64,000 bases of DNA from Megasphaera coli (GTDB lineage: Bacteria > Bacillota > Negativicutes > Veillonellales > Megasphaeraceae), in NCBI RefSeq assembly GCF_900095855.1, contig NZ_FMIY01000002.1:425322-489321 (forward strand), given 5' to 3'. The position numbers were made by a program, and so were the translations under genes. A model generated the notes under the pieces. It had not been told where the DNA came from. It did no database searches and saw nothing but the letters and a program-made list of their open reading frames with translations. This document shows positions 53,379 to 60,873 of the stretch, piece after piece; position 1 is the first letter of the stretch, and each line of letters begins with the position of its first letter.

Positions 53379-53921
53379 GTGTATTTTTATATTGGCCTGA
53401 ACATCATCATCGCTCTTATCGGTTGTATTGCCGCACTCTACTTGGCATTTCGCCTGTTCTCGTGGAAACAGGGGGACGCCAAATTTATCATTGAGGCACG
53501 CCGGCGCGATCCCTTTGCCTTGAAGTCGATGAGTACGGACACGGCCGTTTTTGAAACGGAAGTACCATTTCACAACGGCGGTAAACAGTTGGGCACGATT
53601 ATGGACTTTTATCCGCGCGTCCTTTTACCGCGTGAACAGTACGACCTTTGTGCCGTTACGGCGCAGCTTGCCAATAAGGACGCGGAACGGGACGACGGCT
53701 ACTGGGAATCGGTCATTTATTACCCTCACAAGGGCAGCCGCATTCGCGTTACCGTGACGCTCACGAGCAAGGGAGGCAATATTCGCGAAGACCTGCGCAC
53801 CTTTCCGGACATGCCTGTCGACCTCGTCTATCAGGCCGTGTCGCGCAGTGAATGGTACATACACAAGGCACGCATTACGCTGAAAGCATCGGAAGTGCGG
53901 CATGCTTTGGAACAGGCGTAA
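53379..53921 (+). CDS. Unknown membrane-anchored protein
   Basis: A 180-residue protein that I do not recognise. One N-terminal membrane helix (about residues 5-28, YIGLNIIIALIGCIAALYLAF) is followed by a soluble domain probably rich in beta strands (FETEVPFHNGGKQLGTIMDFYP ... SRIRVTVTL). Orientation suggests the soluble part faces the cytoplasm or cell surface; not decidable. It uses GTG 53379 after AAAAGGAG and lies 35 bases after murI, 14 before the next gene. Confidence 0.7.
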   Translation: MYFYIGLNIIIALIGCIAALYLAFRLFSWKQGDAKFIIEARRRDPFALKSMSTDTAVFETEVPFHNGGKQLGTIMDFYPRVLLPREQYDLCAVTAQLANKDAERDDGYWESVIYYPHKGSRIRVTVTLTSKGGNIREDLRTFPDMPVDLVYQAVSRSEWYIHKARITLKASEVRHALEQA

Positions 53922-53935
53922 AGGAGGATGCAACC

Positions 53936-54613
53936 ATGGCGGAATTGGAATTAATTCCTGTAAAAACACGGATTCTTACGGATAAAGATAATATTGTCGA
54001 TGCTGTTGAAGAGTACACACGCGGTACCGCAGGCGCGGACGACCTTGTTTGTGTCGCCGAAAGCGTTGTAGCCATTACACAGCACCGCTTTACGCGCCCT
54101 GAAGAGCTGACGCCGTCGTGGCAGGCGCACCTCATGCGCCGTTTCGTGCCGGGCGAAGGCAGTATGGCCAGCCTCTACGGCATGCAGGCGGCCATGGAGC
54201 TGGAAGGGGAATGGAAGATGCTCTTTGCCTTTATCGTCGGCTTCATTGCCAAATTATTCGGCAGAGACGGCGTCTGGTACAAACTGTGCCGCCAGGCATC
54301 TTTGACGGATGATGTGACGGGAACCATGCCTCCTTTTGACAAATGCATCGTCTACGGACCGGAAGACCCGCACGGCGTGGCGGAAAAAATAAAGCACCGC
54401 CTCGGCTGCTACGGTGCCTGCGTAGCCGATGTAAACGACTTGAAGCGCTCCGCCGTCCTCGGTTATTCCAAGGGCCTGCACCCGCAGGAAATCGCCAAGA
54501 TCCTGATCGATAATCCCTTCGGCAACGCGTCTCAGAAGACGCCTGTCGTCATCATTAAAAACTATGGCGCCGTCGCGAGAAATCGCAGGGCCGAACAAAA
54601 GGCCGGGCAGTAA
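53936..54613 (+). CDS. CofE-like F420-0:gamma-glutamyl ligase family protein
   Basis: A 225-residue protein related to the F420-0:gamma-glutamyl ligase (CofE/FbiB N-terminal) fold: LIPVKTRILTDKDNIVDAVEEY, VVAITQHRF, and a C-terminal segment around DVNDLKRSAVLGYSKG. No F420 biosynthesis gene lies nearby and the organism type does not usually make F420, so the real substrate is probably another acceptor. ATG 53936 follows AAGGAGG. It ends one base before the next start. Confidence 0.8.
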   Translation: MAELELIPVKTRILTDKDNIVDAVEEYTRGTAGADDLVCVAESVVAITQHRFTRPEELTPSWQAHLMRRFVPGEGSMASLYGMQAAMELEGEWKMLFAFIVGFIAKLFGRDGVWYKLCRQASLTDDVTGTMPPFDKCIVYGPEDPHGVAEKIKHRLGCYGACVADVNDLKRSAVLGYSKGLHPQEIAKILIDNPFGNASQKTPVVIIKNYGAVARNRRAEQKAGQ

Positions 54614-54614
54614 G

Positions 54615-55232
54615 ATGAAGCGCATAGAGATGCTTGTAATGGCCACGCACAATAGTGGAAAGCTTCGCGAGTTTCGGCGTGTCCTCGAACCCCTCGGCTT
54701 TGAAGTCAAAGCCGTCCGTGACGTCGTGCCCGGCATAACCGAGCCGGAAGAGACGGGAACGACGTTTGCGGAAAATGCTCTTCTCAAGGCCGAATACTAC
54801 GCACAAAAGACGGGATTACCCGTTCTGGCCGATGATTCGGGCCTCGTTGTGGATGCCTTGGACGGAAGGCCGGGTGTCTATTCGGCGCGTTATGCCGGAA
54901 TGCCGTCCGATGATGAAGCAAACAACCGAAAACTCGTGCAGGAACTGACGGGCGTGCCTAAAGAAAAGCGGACGGCCCGCTATATGTGCGTTCTCATCTT
55001 GGTCGTGCCCGGGTGTGAACCGGTTGTCTGTGAAGGCACCTGTGAAGGACTCATTCATGACGAGCCCGCCGGTAACGGCGGTTTCGGCTATGATCCGTAT
55101 TTTTACGTGCCTGCAAAAGGGAAGACCATGGCTGCCATGAGCCTTGACGAAAAAAATGAAATCAGCCACAGGGGCAAGGCCCTGCGGCACATGGCGAAAC
55201 GGCTGCAGGAGCTTGCGGCCTTATCGGTATAA
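54615..55232 (+). CDS. rdgB: XTP/dITP pyrophosphatase (RdgB/HAM1 family)
   Basis: A 205-residue house-cleaning enzyme hydrolysing deaminated purine triphosphates to monophosphates. The signatures MATHNSGKLREF, LADDSGLVVDALDG and GNGGFGYDPYF are all present, as is SHRGKALRHM near the end. ATG 54615 overlaps the TAAG of the previous gene with CAGTAAG spacing; an ATG five codons in is possible. Overlap-free operon with its neighbours. Confidence 0.94.
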   Translation: MKRIEMLVMATHNSGKLREFRRVLEPLGFEVKAVRDVVPGITEPEETGTTFAENALLKAEYYAQKTGLPVLADDSGLVVDALDGRPGVYSARYAGMPSDDEANNRKLVQELTGVPKEKRTARYMCVLILVVPGCEPVVCEGTCEGLIHDEPAGNGGFGYDPYFYVPAKGKTMAAMSLDEKNEISHRGKALRHMAKRLQELAALSV

Positions 55233-55283
55233 TAGACAAAACATACAGGCAACTGTAAATTCAGAGGGGAATAAGGGGAGACC

Positions 55284-56057
55284 ATGACTGTAAAAAAGAA
55301 AAAATTAAAACTCTACGGCTTTAATAACCTGACCAAAACGCTGAGCTTTAATATTTATGATGTCTGTTATGCCGATACGGAAGAAGCGCGCCGTCATTAC
55401 ATTGAATATATTGACGAAGTCTACAACGCCGCACGGCTTACGGAAATTTTGAAAAATGTTGCCTCCATCATCGGTGCCAACGTGCTGAACGTAGCCAGCC
55501 AGGACTACGATCCCCAAGGAGCGAGCGTGACCATCCTCATATCGGAAGAAGAAATCGCGCCCGATGCGGACGTTGTCTGTCATCTCGACAAGAGTCACTT
55601 GACCGTCCATACGTACCCGGAAAGTCATCCCCAAAAGGGTATATCCACGTTCCGTGCCGATATTGACGTATCGACGTGCGGCAAAATATCACCCCTCAAC
55701 GCCTTGAATTACCTTCTCGGCTGCTTCGACTCGGACATCGTCACCTTGGATTATCGCGTCCGCGGTTTTACGCGCGACATGAACGGAAAGAAGCTCTTCA
55801 TCGATCATCGTATCAATTCCATCCAAAATTATATTGCCCGTGATACGCGTCATTTGTACAATATGATTGACGTCAACGTATATCAGGAAAATATATTCCA
55901 TACGAAGATGATGCTCAAAGAGTTTGAACTGAACAACTATCTTTTCGACATTACGGAAGACCAGTTGCCGGCAAAGAAACGGGAGGATATCCGCCGCCAA
56001 TTGAAGCAGGAAATGCTGGAAATTTTCAACGGCCGCAACATGCCGACCATTCGTTAG
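55284..56057 (+). CDS. speD: S-adenosylmethionine decarboxylase proenzyme, E. coli-type
   Basis: A 257-residue proenzyme producing decarboxylated SAM for spermidine synthesis. The self-cleavage Lys-Ser pair that yields the pyruvoyl group is in [17 protein letters not shown], as in E. coli SpeD, and the [17 protein letters not shown] block follows. GGGGAG upstream of ATG 55284. No speE adjacent. Second pyruvoyl enzyme in the window besides PrdA. Confidence 0.94.
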   Translation: MTVKKKKLKLYGFNNLTKTLSFNIYDVCYADTEEARRHYIEYIDEVYNAARLTEILKNVASIIGANVLNVASQDYDPQGASVTILISEEEIAPDADVVCHLDKSHLTVHTYPESHPQKGISTFRADIDVSTCGKISPLNALNYLLGCFDSDIVTLDYRVRGFTRDMNGKKLFIDHRINSIQNYIARDTRHLYNMIDVNVYQENIFHTKMMLKEFELNNYLFDITEDQLPAKKREDIRRQLKQEMLEIFNGRNMPTIR

Positions 56058-56103
56058 ATAATTTGACAATATACATGAAAATCAGTATAATTACTACTGT
56101 TGG

Positions 56104-56180
56104 CGGGGCATAGCGCAGCTTGGCAGCGCACCTGGCTTGGGACCAGGGGGTCGCAGGTTCAAATCCTGCTGCTCCGACCA
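56104..56180 (+). tRNA. tRNA-Pro (anticodon TGG)
   Basis: A 77-base cloverleaf: acceptor CGGGGCA/TGCTCCG, D arm GCGC...GCGC, anticodon stem CCTGG/CCAGG with loop CTTGGGA (TGG), T arm with GTTCAAAT, encoded ACCA end. Confidence 0.96.
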
Positions 56181-56193
56181 AAACGGTATGCGT

Positions 56194-56267
56194 GCGGGTG
56201 TAGCTCAATGGTAGAGCGCCAGCCTTCCAAGCTGGTTACGTGGGTTCGATTCCCATCACCCGCTCCA
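56194..56267 (+). tRNA. tRNA-Gly (anticodon TCC)
   Basis: A 74-base cloverleaf: acceptor GCGGGTG/CACCCGC, anticodon stem CCAGC/GCTGG with loop CTTCCAA (TCC), T loop TTCGATT, encoded TCCA. Thirteen bases after tRNA-Pro, same transcript. Confidence 0.96.
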
Positions 56268-56295
56268 TTTTTAATTTTTTCAATAGAGGAAGAAT

Positions 56296-56553
56296 ATGAC
56301 TAGTAAAATAGCAAAACTTGGCTCAATTGCTTCGGCGATGTCGATATGTATGTATGTTTCATATATTCCGCAAATTATGGGAAATCTTTCCGGTCATAGG
56401 GGCGACTGGATTCAACCGTTCGTCGCTTTTATTAACTGCACGTTGTGGGTCTGCTACGGTTTATTCAAAAAAGAGCGTGACTGGCCTATCATATTTGCCA
56501 ATATTCCGGGGATCATTTTCGGTTTAACGGCAGCACTTACAGCTTTATTTTGA
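56296..56553 (+). CDS. SemiSWEET-type sugar transporter
   Basis: An 85-residue three-helix membrane protein of the SemiSWEET/PQ-loop family. The PQ motif is in YVSYIPQIMGNLSG, followed by QPFVAFINCTLWVCYGL and NIPGIIFGLTAAL. Such proteins dimerise to carry sugars across the membrane. ATG 56296 follows AGAGGAAG, 28 bases after tRNA-Gly. Confidence 0.87.
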   Translation: MTSKIAKLGSIASAMSICMYVSYIPQIMGNLSGHRGDWIQPFVAFINCTLWVCYGLFKKERDWPIIFANIPGIIFGLTAALTALF

Positions 56554-56674
56554 TTGTTACGTAAAAAAACGTTGAACCGGTTTTTTTGTATAGAATTTAT
56601 GTAATTATTGTTTATAGACTAGCGCCTCTGAGATCCGCATAATAGACATGACTTATATAATCCGGGGGGATATC

Positions 56675-57241
56675 ATGAAAAAAGTAACGATATATGCACT
56701 TTTAACGGTTTCCGTGCTTACGTCAAGCGTTTTTGTGAATGCTTCGGCAGTTGACGGGAGAATGGGAAGAGATCGGGATAAACCGGTTCTTGCGGCTGTA
56801 ATAAAGGCAAACCAATCTGTTGATTATTTAGATGCTGTCTTACTCTTCAAGAAACAATACGGCACAGATATACGGATTAAATCCGTGTCCTTCGAAGGCA
56901 AACACCGTCCTTATTATAAGGTGAAAGGATTTACCCCGTATGCAGAAAAAACACTGAAGATTTATGTTGATACGGGAGAAGTTTTCAATGAAGAAAGTAA
57001 TAAAAAAGATGTGGACTGGCAGAAGAAAGACGTCCTCTCTTTGAGCAGTCTTATTACGCCGCAAATTGCTATGGACATCGCCATGAAAGCGGTCAACAAA
57101 GAGACGCAGGTTTCCGAATGGTCTCTCGAAAGAGGACAGGATGGAAACGTCTGCTATGAATTTGAACTTGTCGACAACGGCGGCAACGAAAAAGAAGTTA
57201 AGATTGATGCGGTCATCGGCAAGATCGTTTCCGTAAAATAA
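56675..57241 (+). CDS. Secreted protein with two PepSY-like domains
   Basis: A 188-residue protein with a cleavable signal peptide (MKKVTIYALLTVSVLTSSVF...NASA). Two PepSY-like units follow: AYAEKTLKIYVDTGEVF-type at ~60-110 and ITPQIAMDIAMKAVNKETQV ... EFELVDNGGNEKEVKIDAVIGKIVSV at ~125-188. PepSY domains are linked to inhibition of proteases or envelope metabolism, but no function can be fixed here. Start ATG 56675 follows GGGGGG. Confidence 0.8.
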   Translation: MKKVTIYALLTVSVLTSSVFVNASAVDGRMGRDRDKPVLAAVIKANQSVDYLDAVLLFKKQYGTDIRIKSVSFEGKHRPYYKVKGFTPYAEKTLKIYVDTGEVFNEESNKKDVDWQKKDVLSLSSLITPQIAMDIAMKAVNKETQVSEWSLERGQDGNVCYEFELVDNGGNEKEVKIDAVIGKIVSVK

Positions 57242-57249
57242 GCGGAGTT

Positions 57250-57331
57250 AGGCGGTCTTTGCGGCGACCTCTTTTCTTGGATAAGCCTGATGATAATGGT
57301 ATACTCATACAGGACGCCGTAAAGACCGCCT
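57250..57331. repeat. Long inverted repeat around a tRNA promoter
   Basis: AGGCGGTCTTTGCGGCGACCT (57250-57270) and AGGACGCCGTAAAGACCGCCT (57311-57331) match as inverted copies at 19 of 21 positions, 40 bases apart. Between them lie TTGGAT (57277-57282) and TATACT (57300-57305), 17 bases apart, a promoter for tRNA-Arg. Confidence 0.75.
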
Positions 57332-57345
57332 GTAAGCATATACAT

Positions 57346-57422
57346 GACTCAGTAGCTCAGCTGGATAGAGCAACAGCCTTCTAAGCTGTGGGTCTAGGGT
57401 TCGAATCCCTACTGGGTCACCA
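57346..57422 (+). tRNA. tRNA-Arg (anticodon TCT)
   Basis: A 77-base cloverleaf: acceptor GACTCAG/CTGGGTC, anticodon stem ACAGC/GCTGT with loop CTTCTAA (TCT), T loop GTTCGAATC, encoded ACCA. Followed by a weak AAAGAGCTT...AAGCTCTTTTT terminator at 57428-57458. Confidence 0.96.
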
Positions 57423-57512
57423 AAGTAAAAGAGCTTTCTTAAAGGGAAGCTCTTTTTGCGTTATATCATATATGCAAAGATAGGGTCGTTAATATTAAAA
57501 ATTCACAACTAC

Positions 57513-57545
57513 TATTGACAAAAATTCTTATTTTAATATATACTC
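57513..57545 (+). promoter_or_regulatory. Sigma-A promoter for the DUF2325 gene
   Basis: TTGACA (near 57516) and TATACT (near 57540) are 18 bases apart in an AT-rich stretch, about 75 bases before the start codon. Confidence 0.65.
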
Positions 57546-57618
57546 GTAACTGTAATTGAAATACGTTATCAAAATATAGAAAATAAGTATTCGTGTTCAT
57601 AGAGAAGGGGAGATGAGA

Positions 57619-57912
57619 ATGAACGTAGTCATAGTAGGTGGTAATGACTGTATGGTGTGTAGATACAAGAATATTTGCAAGAAATATTCTTATAAGGCAA
57701 AGGTATTCACACAAGTACCGAGCGACTTCAAATCAAAAATCGGCTGCCCCGATTTAGTCGTCCTCTTTACGAGTACTGTCAGCCACAGTATGGTACGGTG
57801 TGCCGTTAAAGAAGCACAGCGGAAAAATGTGGAAGTCATTCGCTCGCATACGAGCAGTGCCAATGCGCTCGTAAATATTTTGGAAGAGCGTGCCGACCGC
57901 AGCGTCGGGTAG
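57619..57912 (+). CDS. DUF2325 family protein
   Basis: A 97-residue small protein of the DUF2325 family. It starts VVIVGGNDCMVCRYKNICKKY, a Cys-x-x-Cys plus a third Cys that may bind metal, and ends with the conserved HTSSANALVNILE. Function unknown. ATG 57619 is 8 bases after GGGG; ATG 57613 two codons earlier is an alternative. Confidence 0.82.
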   Translation: MNVVIVGGNDCMVCRYKNICKKYSYKAKVFTQVPSDFKSKIGCPDLVVLFTSTVSHSMVRCAVKEAQRKNVEVIRSHTSSANALVNILEERADRSVG

Positions 57913-57979
57913 AACGGTTGAAAGTCCCTCTTTTTGTGATATAGTAGAAATAAGCAGACTATATGAAAGGGTGACGGCT

Positions 57980-58255
57980 ATGGAGTTTAAATACGGCGAT
58001 GAACGGGTTTGGTTGGAAGACAAGGATGGCAAGACTGTTGCGGAAGTTGATTTTCCGATGCAGCCGGACGGAACATATACGATTACGCATACCTTTGTGG
58101 ACGATTCTTTGCGTGGCGGGGGCGTGGCCGGTAAAATCGTTCAGGCGGCGGCGGAATATATTCGCCGTACGGGAAGAAAGGCTTCCGTTACCTGCTCTTA
58201 TGCGGAAACTTGGGCAAAGCGGCATAAAGAGTTCGAAGATATATTTATTAAATAG
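57980..58255 (+). CDS. GNAT-like N-acetyltransferase (small, CG type)
   Basis: A 91-residue minimal GNAT of the YjdJ/'GCN5-related, Acetyltransf_CG' family. VDDSLRGGGVAGKIVQAAAEYIRRTG contains the acetyl-CoA pyrophosphate-binding loop. Substrate unknown. ATG 57980 follows GAAAGGGTG; the in-frame upstream extension overlaps the previous gene and lacks a ribosome site. Confidence 0.85.
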   Translation: MEFKYGDERVWLEDKDGKTVAEVDFPMQPDGTYTITHTFVDDSLRGGGVAGKIVQAAAEYIRRTGRKASVTCSYAETWAKRHKEFEDIFIK

Positions 58256-58260
58256 TGAAG

Positions 58261-58303
58261 AGAGGCCGTTTCGCATGCAGCATGCATGGCGAAACAGCCT
58301 CTT
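58261..58303. terminator. Bidirectional terminator
   Basis: AGAGGCCGTTTCGC and GCGAAACAGCCTCT pair with one wobble around ATGCAGCATGCATG, between convergent genes with A/T-rich flanks. Confidence 0.8.
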
Positions 58304-58305
58304 AC

Positions 58306-58833
58306 TTATTTTAACATCTTCTCAAACCAATTATCTATCATTACCTGATCAGGTGATTTGTCTTTGTCCCGTTCTCTTTTTTTCTCCGCATTTTTTTCTT
58401 TTTCTATGGCCAATTCCAATTCTTTTTCTTTGATGCGGCTGTTATAATGATTTTCCGCTATGCTGTTCACCACGGCAAGGGCATAGTCCTTACCGGAAGG
58501 ATAGACCGAGGTATTATAGAGATCCGCTTCCGCATGCCGGTATAAGGGCAGGCGGTCCGTATGGAAATAGTCTTCCCTGTTATACTCGCGAACGGTTTGA
58601 TTATAATCCTGTATTGCGTGCTGGCGTTTGGCATATAATTTTTCGATTGCCCTGTTGATATTCCGTACGTATGCATCCACCTCATTTTTATAGGCATCCA
58701 TTTCCCGGCGGGTGGCCATATTCGGCAGCACCGGCTTCTCATAGCTCACAAAGTCGGGATAGTCGCTGTACGCATTGCAGGCAAAGGACTGCATGGCAAC
58801 CAGAAGAGTAAAAATGATATGTCGTTTTTTCAT
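58306..58833 (-). CDS. Unknown exported, charged helical protein
   Basis: A 175-residue protein, not recognised. N-terminus KKRHIIFTLLVAMQSFACNA is a signal peptide, perhaps a lipoprotein (Cys at residue 19 in SFAC). The mature region is helical with Tyr-rich positions and a C-terminal Glu/Lys coiled-coil (KEKELELAIEKEKNAEKKRE). ATG 58833 follows AAAGGAGAC. Its end abuts the convergent terminator. Confidence 0.72.
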   Translation of the reverse strand: MKKRHIIFTLLVAMQSFACNAYSDYPDFVSYEKPVLPNMATRREMDAYKNEVDAYVRNINRAIEKLYAKRQHAIQDYNQTVREYNREDYFHTDRLPLYRHAEADLYNTSVYPSGKDYALAVVNSIAENHYNSRIKEKELELAIEKEKNAEKKRERDKDKSPDQVMIDNWFEKMLK

Positions 58834-58948
58834 TCACTGTCTCCTTTGTGTAAAATAAAATCACTGTCATTTTACCAAAAATACGGAGGAAATGGGAAGA
58901 GCGGCACCTATAGAAGTATGTAAACGGATTTATGCCGGTTGCTCAAGT

Positions 58949-59752
58949 TCAGCGAAAGGCTATTTTTACGATCTTGTCGTTGCAATTCTGATTCCACCAG
59001 GGAATGCATGATAAAATACCCATGATGCCCCAACGCTTCCTATACCCTTCATACAGCGTCCGCTGCCCTTTATAAATAATGGCGGGATTCATCGTTTCAA
59101 GCTCCCTGCCGTCTTTAACGCCCCATTTGAAAGGGGCCGTTTTTTCCGATACGGAGTCATGATACTTTTGCTTTCCGATAATAAACGGCGGCATGACTTC
59201 TATCAACATGTAAGCTCCCGGGAAGTTTGTCGCTATACCGGCAAAAAGATTCTTCATTTCGTCCTTTGAAAAATACATGGAAGCGCCTTCCATAATAAAA
59301 AGTACGGGGCGGTTACCGGCGTCCACCGAGGATACCCAGGACGGATCCAGGATGGACCGGCCTATGTTGTGCACGTTTTCCGGCTCCTCGGGCAGAAGTG
59401 TGCGGCGCAGTGCCATGACCTCGGGCAGATCGAAATTATACCAGTCCGCTCGGCCGCAGTCCAACCGGTAAAACCGCGTATCCAGCCCGGCGGCCAAATT
59501 AATGCATACGGCATTCTGATGCTGATGCAGAAAGTCTTGTGCTTCCTTATCGAAAATATGACTGCGGACGACCGTTCCGATTTGAGACCATTTGGCCTTG
59601 GCAAATTTATTGAAATCATAATCAAGCTTATTCATCATCTCAACGGCCAGAGGATCCTCGAGCAGCCCGGAAGTCGTTTTTTTTGTTTCATAAGCGCGTG
59701 CCCAAAGCGTTATTAATAATGTTTCTTCCACTCCCTGTAATTTTACTTCCAT
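58949..59752 (-). CDS. Leucine carboxyl methyltransferase-family SAM methyltransferase
   Basis: A 267-residue class I SAM methyltransferase of the LCM (Ppm1/PCMT-like, TcmP-related) family. The SAM loop is in CINLAAGLDTRFYRLDCG, with FDLPEVMALRR and FIMEGASMYFSKDE following. Bacterial LCM-fold enzymes methylate small carboxylic or hydroxylated metabolites; target not predictable. ATG 59752 follows CAGGAGGTC. It is divergent from the cyclase gene. GC content is lower than in the central window. Confidence 0.87.
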   Translation of the reverse strand: MEVKLQGVEETLLITLWARAYETKKTTSGLLEDPLAVEMMNKLDYDFNKFAKAKWSQIGTVVRSHIFDKEAQDFLHQHQNAVCINLAAGLDTRFYRLDCGRADWYNFDLPEVMALRRTLLPEEPENVHNIGRSILDPSWVSSVDAGNRPVLFIMEGASMYFSKDEMKNLFAGIATNFPGAYMLIEVMPPFIIGKQKYHDSVSEKTAPFKWGVKDGRELETMNPAIIYKGQRTLYEGYRKRWGIMGILSCIPWWNQNCNDKIVKIAFR

Positions 59753-59953
59753 AGTTTCAGACCTCCTGTTCGAGATTATATATTTAACGGATTACCTAAG
59801 AATAGCACAACATAGATTAAATGACAATTAATTTCAATATATTTCGCTTTATCATATAAAAGGATTTGCCCCTTTCCGCGGAGAATTATAACAATATACA
59901 TATTATTTATATTCGCAGCAATAAATGCATATGATGCGGAAAGGAGGCTTAGT

Positions 59954-60688
59954 ATGACTAATCTATGGGAATTGGTAAAGGAGCTTAAATCCGAGGACTG
60001 CCGCTGGATAGATCTGACACATGAGTTGAGTCCTCAGACACCGCACTGGTACGGCTTCGGAGAGTTGGAGACGGAACGTATTTTCGATTTTGGCCCGGAT
60101 TGTATCTTTCGGGCCGACAAATACGTCATTCCTGCAGGACAATTCGGTACGCATGTCGACGCACCGGGGCACTTCAATCAAGGCTGCCGCAGTCTGGAGC
60201 AGATAAAACTTACGGAAATGCTGTATCCTCTCGTCGTTGTTGATAAATCCCGGTCCTGCGCGGAAAATGCCGACTACGAACTTACTGTCGACGATTTAAA
60301 AGAATGGGAGGCAGCACACGGAACGATTCCGGAAGGTGCCTTCGTAGCCTTTCGTTCCGATTGGTCCAAGCGTGCGGATATGAATAATTACGATGAAAAC
60401 AAAGCTCCGCACTATCCGGGATGGAAGCCTGACGCTATCCGGTGGCTCGTGGAAGAACGGAATATCGGTGCCGTCGGGCATGAAACCGGCGATACGGATG
60501 CACCGGCGGCGGGAACAAATTTTGCCGGAGAGACGTATATTCTGAAAACGGATCGCATCCAGGTCGAACTCATGACAAATCTGGATAGTGTCCCGCCCAC
60601 GGGGGCAATCATTTTCGTCACCTTCCCCAAAGTAAAAGACGGTATGGGGTTCCCCGCACGAGTTTTCGCCATCTGCCCGGCCAATTGA
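59954..60688 (+). CDS. Cyclase family protein (kynurenine formamidase-like)
   Basis: A 244-residue metal-dependent hydrolase of the cyclase/KynB fold. The metal-binding motif is QFGTHVDAPGHF (H-x-G-T-H-x-D-x-P-x-H type), with IDLTHELSPQTPHW near the start and VGHETGDTDAP later. Family members include kynurenine formamidase and isatin hydrolase; substrate cannot be chosen here. ATG 59954 follows AAAGGAGG. Its own terminator follows. Confidence 0.88.
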   Translation: MTNLWELVKELKSEDCRWIDLTHELSPQTPHWYGFGELETERIFDFGPDCIFRADKYVIPAGQFGTHVDAPGHFNQGCRSLEQIKLTEMLYPLVVVDKSRSCAENADYELTVDDLKEWEAAHGTIPEGAFVAFRSDWSKRADMNNYDENKAPHYPGWKPDAIRWLVEERNIGAVGHETGDTDAPAAGTNFAGETYILKTDRIQVELMTNLDSVPPTGAIIFVTFPKVKDGMGFPARVFAICPAN

Positions 60689-60706
60689 AATTTGCCTGCC
60701 TGAGCG

Positions 60707-60745
60707 GCAAGGCGGTTTCCTATAAGCGGAAGCCGCCTTGCTTTT
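60707..60745 (+). terminator. Terminator of the cyclase gene
   Basis: GCAAGGCGGTTTCC and GGAAGCCGCCTTGC form a 14 bp stem around a seven-base loop; CTTTTG follows. Confidence 0.88.
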
Positions 60746-60792
60746 GTGTCGGAGTGACCTGCGGAGCGGTAAAAAACCGGAAAAATTAAAAC

Positions 60793-60821
60793 TTTATGAA
60801 TGTTGTGTGGATTGATATAAT
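60793..60821 (+). promoter_or_regulatory. Possible promoter of the helicase gene
   Basis: TATAAT at 60816-60821 with a weak TTTATG 17 bases upstream, 53 bases before the ATG at 60874. Confidence 0.5.
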
Positions 60822-60873
60822 AAAATGGTGAGACAGAACGGAATAAAATATGTATAGGGAGCACCAAAATAAA

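Noticed and set aside
56104-56267. tRNA-Pro/tRNA-Gly pair as an integration site
   Set aside because: No direct repeat of a tRNA end and no integrase gene were seen downstream.
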